A stretch of 64,000 bases of DNA, taken from assembly GCA_963848205.1 (NCBI GenBank), contig CAWKCV010000005.1, forward strand, positions 124,001-188,000, written 5' to 3'. Positions 27,464 to 37,097 of the stretch are shown here, piece after piece; positions within the stretch are counted from its first letter, which is position 1, and each line of letters starts with the position of its first letter. The notes below the pieces were generated by a model. It made no database searches. It was not told the origin of the DNA and saw nothing but the letters and a program-made list of their open reading frames with translations. Origin of the DNA: BOG-908 sp963848205 (GTDB lineage: Bacteria > Pseudomonadota > Alphaproteobacteria > Acetobacterales > Acetobacteraceae). The position numbers and the translations under genes were made by a program.

Positions 27464-28091
27464 CTCGGCCTAGGAAACCCCAGGCGGCCGCCTGCGGCAG
27501 ACGCAAGGCGTCTCGGCTCACCAGGGCCAGCATCGCGCCAGCCTGTCCGCCGATCGCGATCAGCATATCGCGTTCCGCCAGCAGCGCCGCTTCGGCATGC
27601 AGCAGTGCCGCGTCGTGCGGCCTGTCGCGGACCACGACGCTGCGATCGCGCAACAGCGCAGGGATCGCGCCCAGGGGCAGGGTTCGCCACCGCGGCCGGA
27701 TCGCCTCGCAGCACAGACATGCCGCATCCACGCCCAGCAGACCGGGCCAGGTTTCCACCACGCACTCCGCCGGGTCGGCGGCACGCAGCAGCGCCAGCAC
27801 CGCCTCCTGCACGCGCTCGGCGATGCCGCGCGCGGCCCGCTCGGCAGCCAGCACATCCTCGGTGTGGCGTGCCGCCTGTGCCGCCTGCGCACGTGTGGCC
27901 GCCAACATTGCGCCCATATGGTCGGCGAGCACCGGCCCATGCACCCGCGCCGGCGGTGTCAGCACGCCATAAAGATCAGGCTGGCTCGCCAAAAAATCCG
28001 GATGCGCCCGCAAATAGGCAGCCACCCGCGCACCCTCGATGGGCTCGTTCGTCGGCACTGTGCCGTTCGCCTGGCATTCGGCAGGAGTCAT
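27441..28091 (-). CDS. DUF484 family protein
   Basis: A 216-residue cytoplasmic protein of the DUF484 family, a GAF-like fold commonly encoded before xerC. The N-terminal RVAAYLRAHPDFLASQPDLY is a family hallmark. A helical middle (RAQAAQAARHTEDVLAAERA) and a GAF-like C-terminal half follow. The function is not established. The ATG at 28091 overlaps the possible ATG of divergent priA at 28090, so one of the two starts further in; a GTG at 28058 is an option here. Its last residues are encoded by the hairpin repeat. Confidence 0.8.
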   Translation of the reverse strand: MTPAECQANGTVPTNEPIEGARVAAYLRAHPDFLASQPDLYGVLTPPARVHGPVLADHMGAMLAATRAQAAQAARHTEDVLAAERAARGIAERVQEAVLALLRAADPAECVVETWPGLLGVDAACLCCEAIRPRWRTLPLGAIPALLRDRSVVVRDRPHDAALLHAEAALLAERDMLIAIGGQAGAMLALVSRDALRLPQAAAWGFLGRVLEAVLF

Positions 28092-28113
28092 GCTGGTAGG
28101 CTACACAGAGTTC

Positions 28114-30312
28114 GTGAGCCAGGAAAAGCCGATTGAACAACCGAGCACCGCAGGTCGCGTGCCTGTGCTGTTGCCCTATCCCTTCGCGGGCCCGTTCGAC
28201 TACGCCGTGCCACCGACCCTGCAAGCGCGGCCAGGCGACGTCGTTCTCGTCCCGCTGAACCGGCGCCAGGAAGTGGGCGTGGTGTGGGATGCGCCGAGCG
28301 GGCCCTCGGTGCCGGCCGCACGCCTCAAGCCGGTCACCGCACGGCTGGAAACGCCGCCGCTGCCCGAGCCGCTGCGCCGCTTCATCGACTGGGTCGCCGC
28401 CTACACGCTGGCAGCACCGGGCGAGGTGCTGGCCATGGCGCTGCGGATCAACGCGCTCTCCGCACCTGTCGCTACGCCGGGATGGCAGTTGGGCGATGTG
28501 CCCGCCGAGGCCAAACTCACCGAACCGCGCCGGCGCGTGCTGGCCCTCATGGCTGATCGTGCACCACGCCCCGCGCCTGAAATCGCGCGCCTTGCCGGCG
28601 TCAGCTCCGGTGTTCTGCGCGGCATGGCCAGCGCCGGCCTTCTCACGCCCATCCCCATCCCCGCCGGCCGCGCTTTCGCCGAGCCGGACCCAAGCTTCGT
28701 GACGCCTGAGTTTTCGCCGGCCCAGTCGGCGGTCGCCGCCTCGCTGCGGCAAGCCGTCACCGACGCAGCCTTCTCCGTCACCCTGCTCGACGGCGTCACC
28801 GGCTCGGGCAAGACCGAAGTCTATCTCGAGGCGGTGGCCGCTTGCCTCGTCGCCGGCCGGCAATCGCTGATCCTGCTGCCGGAAATCGCGCTGTCCACCC
28901 AGTTCCTCGACCGCTTCACCGCCCGTTTCGGCACCCCGCCCGCACTCTGGCATTCCGACCTGGCCTCGCGCGTGCGGCGCCTCACCTGGCGCGCGGTGGC
29001 GGACGGCACCGCGCGTGTGGTCGTCGGCGCCCGCTCGGCGCTGTTCCTGCCGTTCCCTGAACTGGGCCTCGTGGTGATCGACGAGGAGCACGAGACCGCC
29101 TTCAAGCAGGAGGACGGCGTCGTCTACCACGCGCGCGATATGGCCGTGGTCCGCGCCCGCCTATCCGACGCGCCCGCCATCCTGGTCAGCGCCACGCCGA
29201 GCCTGGAGACGCTCGCCAATGTGGAAGCTGGCCGTTACCGCCATCTCCACCTCGCCTCGCGGCACGGCGGCGCGCGCCTGCCGCAGGTGCAAGCGATCGA
29301 CCTGCGCGACGACGCACCCGAGCGTGGCCGCTTCCTCTCGCCCAGGCTGCTGGCCGCCGTGCAGGAGACGCTGGACGCCGGCGAGCAGGCGATGTTCTTC
29401 CTCAATCGCCGTGGTTACGCCCCGCTCACCCTCTGCCGCGCCTGCGGCCACCGCCTCGCCTGCCCGAACTGCACCGCCTGGCTGGTGGAACACCGCGCCC
29501 GCCGCCTGCTCACCTGTCACCATTGCGGCCACGAGGAGCCGGTGCCGCCCGCCTGCCCGGTCTGCCGCGCCGAGGGCACGCTGGCGCCGATCGGCCCGGG
29601 CGTGGAGCGTATCACCGAGGAGGTGGCCGCCCTGTTCCCCGAGGCGCGCCGCCTCGTCATGGCCAGCGACACGATGCCTGGCCCGCACGCTGCGGCCGCC
29701 GCCGCCCACGCGATCGAACGACGCGAGGTGGATCTCATCATCGGCACCCAAATCGTCGCCAAAGGCTGGCATTTCCCGCATCTCACGCTAGTGGGCGTGG
29801 TGGACGCCGATTTGGGCCTGGCCGGCGGCGATCTGCGCGCCGCCGAACGCACGGTGCAATTGCTCCACCAGGTCGCCGGACGGGCAGGGCGCGCCGAGGC
29901 GCCGGGCCGTGTGCTGCTGCAGACGTTCTCGCCCGAACACCCGGTGATGCAGGCGCTGGTCGCCAACGATCTCGCCGGCTTTTTCGCCCGCGAGTCCGAA
30001 GCCCGCCGGCCGGGGAGCTGGCCCCCCTACGGCCGGCTCGCCGCCCTCATCGTGAGTGCCGAGACGGCCGACGCAGCCGATCTCGCCGCGCGCGACCTTG
30101 GCCGCGCTGCCCCGCATGCGGACGGCGTGCTCGTGCTGGGCCCGGCGCCCGCCCCGCTCGCCATATTGCGCGGCCGCCATCGCCGCCGCCTGCTGCTGAA
30201 AACCCGCCGCGACATCGCCGTCCAGCCGATTTTGCGCGAGTGGCTTGGCCGCGTGCCGGCCGTGCGCGGCGTGCGGGTGGATGTGGACGTGGACCCCGTC
30301 TCGTTCCTCTAG
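28114..30312 (+). CDS. priA: Primosomal protein N' (replication restart helicase PriA)
   Basis: DNA helicase that reloads the replisome at stalled forks (732 residues from the GTG at 28114; an ATG at 28090 would add eight). An N-terminal 3'-DNA-binding domain (RVPVLLPYPFAGPFDYAVP) is followed by the helicase core: Walker A GVTGSGKTEVYLEA, DEAH-like box LVVIDEEHETAFKQ, and SATPSLETLAN. A zinc-binding region with paired cysteines follows (CRACGHRLACPNC and CHHCGHEEPVPPACPVC). LIIGTQIVAKGWHFPHLT and QVAGRAGRAEAPGRVLLQTF are typical helicase motifs. It is divergent from DUF484 with essentially no intergenic space. Confidence 0.94.
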   Translation: MSQEKPIEQPSTAGRVPVLLPYPFAGPFDYAVPPTLQARPGDVVLVPLNRRQEVGVVWDAPSGPSVPAARLKPVTARLETPPLPEPLRRFIDWVAAYTLAAPGEVLAMALRINALSAPVATPGWQLGDVPAEAKLTEPRRRVLALMADRAPRPAPEIARLAGVSSGVLRGMASAGLLTPIPIPAGRAFAEPDPSFVTPEFSPAQSAVAASLRQAVTDAAFSVTLLDGVTGSGKTEVYLEAVAACLVAGRQSLILLPEIALSTQFLDRFTARFGTPPALWHSDLASRVRRLTWRAVADGTARVVVGARSALFLPFPELGLVVIDEEHETAFKQEDGVVYHARDMAVVRARLSDAPAILVSATPSLETLANVEAGRYRHLHLASRHGGARLPQVQAIDLRDDAPERGRFLSPRLLAAVQETLDAGEQAMFFLNRRGYAPLTLCRACGHRLACPNCTAWLVEHRARRLLTCHHCGHEEPVPPACPVCRAEGTLAPIGPGVERITEEVAALFPEARRLVMASDTMPGPHAAAAAAHAIERREVDLIIGTQIVAKGWHFPHLTLVGVVDADLGLAGGDLRAAERTVQLLHQVAGRAGRAEAPGRVLLQTFSPEHPVMQALVANDLAGFFARESEARRPGSWPPYGRLAALIVSAETADAADLAARDLGRAAPHADGVLVLGPAPAPLAILRGRHRRRLLLKTRRDIAVQPILREWLGRVPAVRGVRVDVDVDPVSFL

Positions 30313-30372
30313 CTACCGGCCTGCGATAAGAAATCGGTTGTGTCTAGGGTGCTAGCATAGTAGTAAATCTTC

Positions 30373-30552
30373 ATGACCGAAGGTGACGCCGACCCTCCGC
30401 GCAAACAGCAGTTCAACGTCTATCTACCGCCGCTGCTGATACGCCGGGCGAAATACCGCGCGCTGGATGAGCAGTTGTCGCTGTCCGACCTGGTTGCGCG
30501 TGCACTCGAGGCCTACCTCGACCAAGGAGATGCCAATGGAACCGCTCGTTGA
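30373..30552 (+). CDS. Ribbon-helix-helix (CopG-like) regulator, 59 residues
   Basis: A small gene starting MTEGDADPPRKQQFNVYLPP. The segment KQQFNVYLPPLLIRRAKYRA followed by LDEQLSLSDLVARALEAYL is a good ribbon-helix-helix pattern: one beta strand and two helices, as in CopG/MetJ-type antitoxins and repressors. It overlaps the next gene by 17 bp, so the two are probably coupled. No ribosome site precedes the ATG. A TTGTGT (30338) to TAGTAA (30361) promoter with 17-bp spacing would start transcription at the A of the ATG, suggesting a leaderless message. It probably regulates this operon. Confidence 0.7.
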   Translation: MTEGDADPPRKQQFNVYLPPLLIRRAKYRALDEQLSLSDLVARALEAYLDQGDANGTAR

Positions 30553-30919
30553 TTTCGCTCTCGCGATCCAGCCGATGGTGCATGTGGAGCGCCTGGCTCC
30601 TGCCATTGCGTTCTACGAGTCGCTGGGCGGCAAGCTTCAGTTCGGCAGCCGCGATGGCGACTGGGCGCTGATTGCGTTCGGCGGCACGCATCTGAGCCTG
30701 CTGGCGCATCCGCCAAGCCCGGACAATCCCGAGCCGGTCGAGCTTCAGTTCACCAGCGGCACACCGCTGGAGGAGATCGAAGAGCATCTGCAAAAGACCG
30801 CGCCGCAGATGATCGCCAGGGGCACGGGCGATGAGGCGTTCGGCCGGATGCTTCAGCTGCGCACCGCCGAGGGGCTCATCATCAAGATACTCGAGCTGGA
30901 GCGGGACCTGATTACCTAG
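30536..30919 (+). CDS. VOC (glyoxalase/bleomycin resistance) family protein
   Basis: A 127-residue protein of the vicinal oxygen chelate fold, with the pattern VHVERLAPAIAFYESLGGKL, then GDWALIAFGGTHLSLLAHPP and GRMLQLRTAEGLIIKILEL. These proteins include metal-dependent lyases and drug-binding resistance proteins; the reaction here is unknown. AAGGAG lies at good spacing before the ATG at 30536. The gene overlaps the upstream RHH gene, forming a two-gene unit that appears inserted between priA and the atp genes. Confidence 0.8.
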   Translation: MEPLVDFALAIQPMVHVERLAPAIAFYESLGGKLQFGSRDGDWALIAFGGTHLSLLAHPPSPDNPEPVELQFTSGTPLEEIEEHLQKTAPQMIARGTGDEAFGRMLQLRTAEGLIIKILELERDLIT

Positions 30920-30981
30920 GCGGCAGGTCGCCCTCCGCGTGGGTACGCAAGAGACTTTATCGCAACGGCCGGTTGACTTAG

Positions 30982-31322
30982 TATGCGTGCAGCATCAGCG
31001 CCACAGGTCGTTTCGGCGTGCTCTACGGCGCGCGGGATTTCGCCTGCACGGCCCGGGCCTGCAACAACTCGGGCTGGACAACGCCATCACCACCGGCCCC
31101 TACCCGCCCTGCGGCCTGTGGGCGGACGCGCTGTATCATTACGCAAGCCGCCCGGACGGCCTGGCTTATGCCTCGCGTTTCGACCCGGAAACGCAGTGCA
31201 TCGCCCTGTTCGAACGCGATGATGTCACCGTCGTGCCACAAGCCAGCCCGGCGCCGCTTGCCGCCATGCCGGCCGAGGTCGCTTCCGTGCTCCGGCGCTA
31301 TGCGAAAGGCCTGGACAACTGA
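30982..31322 (+). pseudogene. Degraded RES-domain toxin gene
   Basis: Two separate frames match different parts of a RES-domain protein (NAD-degrading toxins of the Xre-RES type). One frame from about 30982 reads GRFGVLYGARDFA, like the conserved YGVLYLA block. The frame ending at 31322 reads LGLDNAITTGPYPPCGLWAD and continues ALYHYASRPDGLAYASRFDP, the C-terminal half. The middle is missing and the frames disagree, so this looks like a remnant with an internal deletion. No DUF2384-type antitoxin gene is visible. It lies between the VOC gene and atpH. Confidence 0.6.
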
Positions 31323-31393
31323 TCTGCGGCGGGCGTGGCCCAAGAGCGGCGAGAAGCGTGGAAAGACGCGGGCCGTGCGTCCCCGCCATCGTG

Positions 31394-31422
31394 TTGCCAC
31401 CCCCCACCCCCCATGCTATTCG
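31394..31422 (+). promoter_or_regulatory. Probable promoter of the atp operon
   Basis: TTGCCA and TATTCG with exactly 17 bp between them, about 50 bp before the atpH GTG start. It lies just after the RES remnant and gives a predicted transcript start near 31429. It is a good consensus match for a housekeeping sigma factor in a GC-rich genome. Confidence 0.45.
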
Positions 31423-31473
31423 CCCGGCCGCCGGCAAGTCCGGCCTCATTCGTATCGATTGGAAGCATTTCAC

Positions 31474-32043
31474 GTGGCCTCAGGCGGCACGACAGTCTCT
31501 CAGGGCGGCGGTCTCGCTGATCGCTATGCGGCGGCGCTCTACGATCTGGCCGACGAGCAGGGCAAGCTGGACGAAACCGTCGATCAGGCGGCCTCGCTCG
31601 GCCGCCTGATCGACGAGAGCCCGGATTTCCGCCGCCTCGTCGCCAGCCCGCTGATCGACGTCAAGCAATCCACCCAGGCCGCGCGCGCCGTGCTCCAGGC
31701 GCAGGGGTTTTCGGACACCATCCAGCGTTTCGTAGGCGTGATTGCCGCCAACCGGCGCTTGGCCCAGCTCCGCGCGATTCTCTCCGCTTTCGCGTCCCTC
31801 GTCGCCAGCAAGCGCGGCGTGGTCACCGCCCATGTGGTCAGCGCGCACGGGCTCAGTCTGCCGCAGCGCGAAGCCGTGCGCGCGCGGCTGATCGAAGCCG
31901 GCTACGGCAACGTCAATATCGATGAGCAGGTGGACCCGTCCATCCTGGGCGGCCTGGTCGTCCGGATCGGCGCGCGCCTGTATGACAACAGCATCAAGTC
32001 GCGCCTGCAGCGCCTGCAGTTCGCCATGAAGGGAGCCGCGTAG
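31474..32043 (+). CDS. atpH: F1 ATP synthase subunit delta
   Basis: Peripheral-stalk connector of the F1 sector (189 residues). The N-terminal domain reads GGLADRYAAALYDLADEQGK and the C-terminal domain VDPSILGGLVVRIGARLYDN, both diagnostic. The start is GTG 31474, with GGAAG eight bases before it. The stop codon is immediately followed by atpA. This is the usual alphaproteobacterial F1-only cluster; the Fo genes are elsewhere. Confidence 0.93.
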   Translation: MASGGTTVSQGGGLADRYAAALYDLADEQGKLDETVDQAASLGRLIDESPDFRRLVASPLIDVKQSTQAARAVLQAQGFSDTIQRFVGVIAANRRLAQLRAILSAFASLVASKRGVVTAHVVSAHGLSLPQREAVRARLIEAGYGNVNIDEQVDPSILGGLVVRIGARLYDNSIKSRLQRLQFAMKGAA

Positions 32044-33585
<1,542 letters not shown>

Positions 33586-33602
33586 AGGCGGGGGCCTGAC
33601 AC

Positions 33603-34490
33603 ATGGCTTCGCTGAAGGACCTTCGCGGCCGGATCAACAGCGTGAAATCCACGCGCAAGATCACGTCCGCGATGAAGATGGTCGCCGCTTCCAAGCTGCG
33701 CCGCGCCCAGGCGGCCGCAGAAGCCGCGCGCCCCTATGCCGAGCGCATGAGCGCGATGCTGGGCCGGCTGGCCGCCAACGTGGCCGGCACGCCAGGCGCG
33801 CCGCGCCTGCTGGTGGGCACGGGCCGTGACCAGGTCCATCTGGTGATCGCCATGACCGCCGATCGCGGCCTGGCCGGCGCATTCAATTCAGGCGTCGGCC
33901 GGCAGGCCCGCACGCTGGTCCGCCGCTTGCTGAGCGAAGGCAAGACGGTCAAGATCCTCGCCGTCGGCCGCAAGGGCCGCGATTATCTGCGCCGTGAATT
34001 CGCCGACAACATCAGCGGCGACCTGGCCCTGGGCGGGCGCAAGACCATCGAATTCATCGCGGCCAAGGAGGTCGCCGACCGTGTGTTCGAGATGTTCGAA
34101 CGCGGCGAGTTCGACGTGGCGACGGTGGTGTACAACCGCTTCAAATCGGTCATCGCGCAGATCCCCACGGAAATGCAGATTATCCCGCTGCCGCTGCCAG
34201 AGGTGACCGAAGACGCTGCCGGCCACGGCGCGCGCGCGGTGTACGAATTCGAGCCGGATGAGGAGACCATCCTGCTGCGCCTGCTGCCGCAGAATCTGGC
34301 CATCCAGATCTACCGCGCGATGCTGGAAAGCAACGCCGGTTTCTACGGCGCACAGATGACGAGCATGGACAACGCCACGCGCAACGCCGGCGACATGATC
34401 AACAGGCTGACGCAGAATTATAACCGGACACGCCAGGCGAATATCACGCGCGAGCTGATCGAGATCATCTCGGGCGCCGAGGCGCTTTAA
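33603..34490 (+). CDS. atpG: F1 ATP synthase subunit gamma
   Basis: Central rotor shaft of F1 (295 residues). The N-terminal helix MASLKDLRGRINSVKSTRKI and the C-terminal helix block TRNAGDMINRLTQNYNRTRQ, then ITRELIEIISGAEAL, are characteristic. Downstream, where atpD would normally follow closely, there is about 1 kb of accessory DNA. Confidence 0.96.
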   Translation: MASLKDLRGRINSVKSTRKITSAMKMVAASKLRRAQAAAEAARPYAERMSAMLGRLAANVAGTPGAPRLLVGTGRDQVHLVIAMTADRGLAGAFNSGVGRQARTLVRRLLSEGKTVKILAVGRKGRDYLRREFADNISGDLALGGRKTIEFIAAKEVADRVFEMFERGEFDVATVVYNRFKSVIAQIPTEMQIIPLPLPEVTEDAAGHGARAVYEFEPDEETILLRLLPQNLAIQIYRAMLESNAGFYGAQMTSMDNATRNAGDMINRLTQNYNRTRQANITRELIEIISGAEAL

Positions 34491-34590
34491 GCCCGCCTTC
34501 GCACGCGGGATGCGGTCGTCTATCTCGCTTGCACCTGGACCGACGCGTTCCCTAGTGTGACGCCTGAGTGGTTATACTGGAACCGAACCT

Positions 34591-34770
34591 GTGTCCGGAG
34601 CACACGCCAACCAGCCGGCGGCGGGTCAGGCGCAAGGGTGGGCCTACAGCCAGTCTACCGGCGAACTCACCCAAAAGGGGCAGCACGTCGCCAATGGCTA
34701 TAGCGGGGCAGGGCCGGGCCGCAACAACCCCGACATGCAGGCGTCCCAGGGGCAGACGGTCACACGATGA
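34591..34770 (+). CDS. Tlde1-like (DUF2778) N-terminal fragment, 59 residues
   Basis: A GTG-started frame reading VSGAHANQPAAGQAQGWAYS then QSTGELTQKGQHVANGYSGA and GPGRNNPDMQ before ending. The pattern W-x-Y-x-Q-S-T-G-x-L followed by GYSG-x-G-x-x-NNP resembles the start of DUF2778/Tlde1 proteins, L,D-transpeptidase-like toxins delivered by type VI secretion. The catalytic His and Cys region that should follow is absent, so it is probably an inactive remnant or orphan module. Its TGA overlaps the next ATG (ATGA). The family assignment is from memory of the motif and needs a profile search. Confidence 0.45.
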   Translation: MSGAHANQPAAGQAQGWAYSQSTGELTQKGQHVANGYSGAGPGRNNPDMQASQGQTVTR

Positions 34771-35263
34771 TGCGGCGGTCCCCCTGATCTGCACGCTCCT
34801 CGCCGTGCTCGCGATGCTGCCTGCCGCCGCCCCCATCACGCCGACCGTCAACCCGGCAGCCCTGTCGCGCGACATCGACGCGCGGGGCGCCCGCGCCGTT
34901 ATCGCCGACCTGGCGCATCAGGGCCGGTGGGACGGGGTGGTGCATCACATCGACGGCGGCAGCGACGCCTGGCTCGCCGTCGCCGCCAAGCTCGCGCCGG
35001 GCAGTGACGCGGGCAGCGCCGAGGACCTCGGGATCAGCCTGGCCACTGCGCTGCCGCGCAACCCCGCAGGTGTGCTGCGAATTGTAAGCCTGCAGGAGAA
35101 CACGCCACTTGCCTTGGCGCATGTCTGCAGCGTGCCGTTCATCGAGCAGCCCGCGTCGGAGACAGCGGCGTATCAAGCGCGCGCCGTGGCCGCCGTGAGC
35201 CATGTGGCGGATCCATCCCTGGCCGGCCGCCGGGCAAGCTGCCTGGCCGCGCTCAGGCGCTAG
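34767..35263 (+). pseudogene. Exported protein, possible Tlde1 immunity partner, frameshifted at the 5' end
   Basis: Starting at ATG 34767 the frame gives MMRRSP and then stops. If the C-run at 34780-34784 had six C instead of five, the reading would continue LICTLLAVLAMLPAAAPITP, a clear signal peptide. The mature part would be about 145 residues: NPAALSRDIDARGARAVIAD, HHIDGGSDAWLAVAAKLAPG, then HVCSVPFIEQ near the C-terminus. The start overlaps the stop of the Tlde1-like fragment, and immunity proteins against Tlde1 are periplasmic, so an immunity role is a reasonable inference. It could also be an unrelated conserved periplasmic protein. Confidence 0.45.
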
Positions 35264-35355
35264 AGCTACAATGGCGACCCGGCACATCCTGTTGTTGGGT
35301 TGGCACCAACTCAGATCCTGCTTCGAAGGGTGCAGTCCTGACTGGTTACGGCGGT

Positions 35356-35375
35356 TTTCGGCAGCGCTGCCGAAA
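35356..35375. repeat. Perfect 20-bp palindrome
   Basis: TTTCGGCAGCGCTGCCGAAA, exact over all 20 bases, 93 bp after the immunity-like gene. There is no T-run after it, so it may be an operator or a weak hairpin rather than a strong terminator. Confidence 0.55.
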
Positions 35376-35432
35376 GCCAAGCCCACCCTAGCGCGCCAAG
35401 CCAGCATCCCCTAAACACCCACCCAAAACTAA

Positions 35433-35486
35433 CGGGGTCAGGGGCCCGCGGCCCCAGCGGGGTTCAGGGGCAGCGCCCCCGGCCTT
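35433..35486. repeat. GC-rich double-hairpin repeat before atpD
   Basis: Two adjacent stems: GGGGCCCGCGGCCCC (35441-35455) and GGGGCAGCGCCCC (35467-35479), embedded in a GGGGTCA / GGGGTTCAGGGG pattern. This looks like a dispersed intergenic repeat distinct from the A/T hairpin family, located 26 bp before the atpD start. Confidence 0.55.
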
Positions 35487-35511
35487 GCCTTCTCAGGAGC
35501 GTAGAACACCA

Positions 35512-36942
35512 ATGCCAACCAACTCAGTAGGCCGCGTCTCCCAAGTTCTAGGCGCCGTCGTCGACGTCCAGTTCGAAGGCGACCTTCCCTTCATCCAGAA
35601 CGCGCTGACCAGCCGCATCGGCGAGCGCGAGCTCGTCCTGGAAGTGGCCCAGGAGCTGGGCGAGCGCACCGTGCGCTGCATCGCCATGGACAGCACGGAC
35701 GGCATGGTGCGCGGCCAGGAAGTCACCGACACTGGTGCGCCGATCACCGTGCCCGTCGGCCCCGAGACGCTCGGCCGCATCCTCAACGTGATCGGCGAGC
35801 CGATCGACGAGCGCGGACCGGTGGGTGCGACGCGTGCCATGCCGATCCATCGCAGCGCGCCCTCCTTCGAGGACCAGGCGGCGGCCGTGGAAGTGCTCGT
35901 CACCGGCATCAAGGTGGTCGACCTGCTGGCACCTTACCTCAAGGGCGGCAAGATCGGCCTGTTCGGCGGCGCCGGCGTTGGCAAGACCGTGCTGATCCAG
36001 GAGCTGATCAACAACATCGCCAAGGGCCATGGCGGCGTGTCCGTGTTCGCCGGCGTGGGCGAGCGCACCCGCGAAGGCAATGACCTTTACCACGAGATGA
36101 TCGATGCCGGCGTGATCAAGCTGGGCGACAACACCACCGAAGGCAGCAAGGTGGCGCTGGTCTATGGCCAGATGAACGAGCCGCCGGGTGCGCGCGCCCG
36201 CGTGGGCCTGACCGGCCTGACGTTGGCCGAATACTTCCGCGACGAGGAAGGCCAGGACGTGCTGTTCTTCGTCGACAACATCTTCCGCTTCACCCAGGCC
36301 GGCGCCGAAGTCTCGGCGCTGCTGGGCCGAATCCCCTCGGCCGTGGGCTACCAGCCGACGCTGTCCACCGACATGGGCGCGCTGCAGGAACGCATCACCA
36401 GCACCAAGAAGGGCTCCATCACCTCGGTGCAGGCGATCTACGTGCCGGCCGACGATCTCACCGACCCGGCGCCCGCCACCTCCTTCGCCCATCTGGACGC
36501 GACCACCGTGCTGAACCGCGCGATCTCGGAAAAGGGCATCTACCCGGCCGTCGATCCGCTGGATTCCACCTCGCGCTCGCTGGACCCGCGCATCGTCGGC
36601 GAGGAACATTACCAGGTGGCGCGCGACGTGCAGCGCATCCTGCAGACCTACAAGAGCCTGCAGGACATCATTGCCATCCTGGGCATGGACGAGCTCTCCG
36701 AGGAGGACAAGCTGACGGTTGCCCGCGCCCGCAAGATCGAGCGCTTCATGAGCCAGCCGTTCCACGTGGCGACCGTGTTCACCGGGCTGGAAGGCAAGTT
36801 CGTGCCGATCGCCGACACAGTGCGCAGCTTCAAGGAAATCGTCGATGGCAAGCATGACGATCTGCCGGAGGCGGCTTTTTTGATGGTGGGGACGATCGAG
36901 GAAGCGCGGGAGAAGGCGGAGAAGATGAAGGTCTCAGCGTAA
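35512..36942 (+). CDS. atpD: F1 ATP synthase subunit beta
   Basis: Catalytic subunit (476 residues). Walker A is GLFGGAGVGKTVLIQEL near residue 150, Walker B is QDVLFFVDNIFRFTQAG, and the catalytic GVGERTREGNDLYHEM block and PAVDPLDSTSRSLDP are present. The start is ATG 35512 (MPTNSVGRVSQVLGAVVDVQ). It is separated from atpG by about 1 kb containing the Tlde1-like and immunity-like genes, so it may need its own promoter. Confidence 0.97.
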   Translation: MPTNSVGRVSQVLGAVVDVQFEGDLPFIQNALTSRIGERELVLEVAQELGERTVRCIAMDSTDGMVRGQEVTDTGAPITVPVGPETLGRILNVIGEPIDERGPVGATRAMPIHRSAPSFEDQAAAVEVLVTGIKVVDLLAPYLKGGKIGLFGGAGVGKTVLIQELINNIAKGHGGVSVFAGVGERTREGNDLYHEMIDAGVIKLGDNTTEGSKVALVYGQMNEPPGARARVGLTGLTLAEYFRDEEGQDVLFFVDNIFRFTQAGAEVSALLGRIPSAVGYQPTLSTDMGALQERITSTKKGSITSVQAIYVPADDLTDPAPATSFAHLDATTVLNRAISEKGIYPAVDPLDSTSRSLDPRIVGEEHYQVARDVQRILQTYKSLQDIIAILGMDELSEEDKLTVARARKIERFMSQPFHVATVFTGLEGKFVPIADTVRSFKEIVDGKHDDLPEAAFLMVGTIEEAREKAEKMKVSA

Positions 36943-37086
36943 GAAAGCAGTCCTTTTTTGAAAAAAAGGACCAAAAGACTTTTTCTCCCGCGCATCTGAG
37001 TCTGAGGCGGCACGCGACCACCCCAAATGCACGGGAGAAAAAGTCTTTTGCTTCTTTTCTTCAGAAAAGAAGGCCTTCCTTCCTTA
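36943..37086. repeat. Hairpin repeat, head-to-head pair (atpD-atpC)
   Basis: Left unit 36943-36981 (AGTCCTTTTTTG / AAAAAAAGGACC) and right unit 37041-37086 (GCTTCTTTTC / GAAAAGAAGGCC). The spacer ends pair as well: TTTTTCTCCCGCGCATCT at its left and AAATGCACGGGAGAAAAA at its right, matching at 16 of 18 positions. The element lies inside the atp operon and ends 11 bases before the atpC ATG. Confidence 0.87.
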
Positions 37087-37097
37087 GGATTCCCAAC

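Noticed and set aside
35548..36855. A 435-codon minus-strand frame opposite atpD
   Set aside because: atpD is certain, and the antisense product has no recognisable feature.
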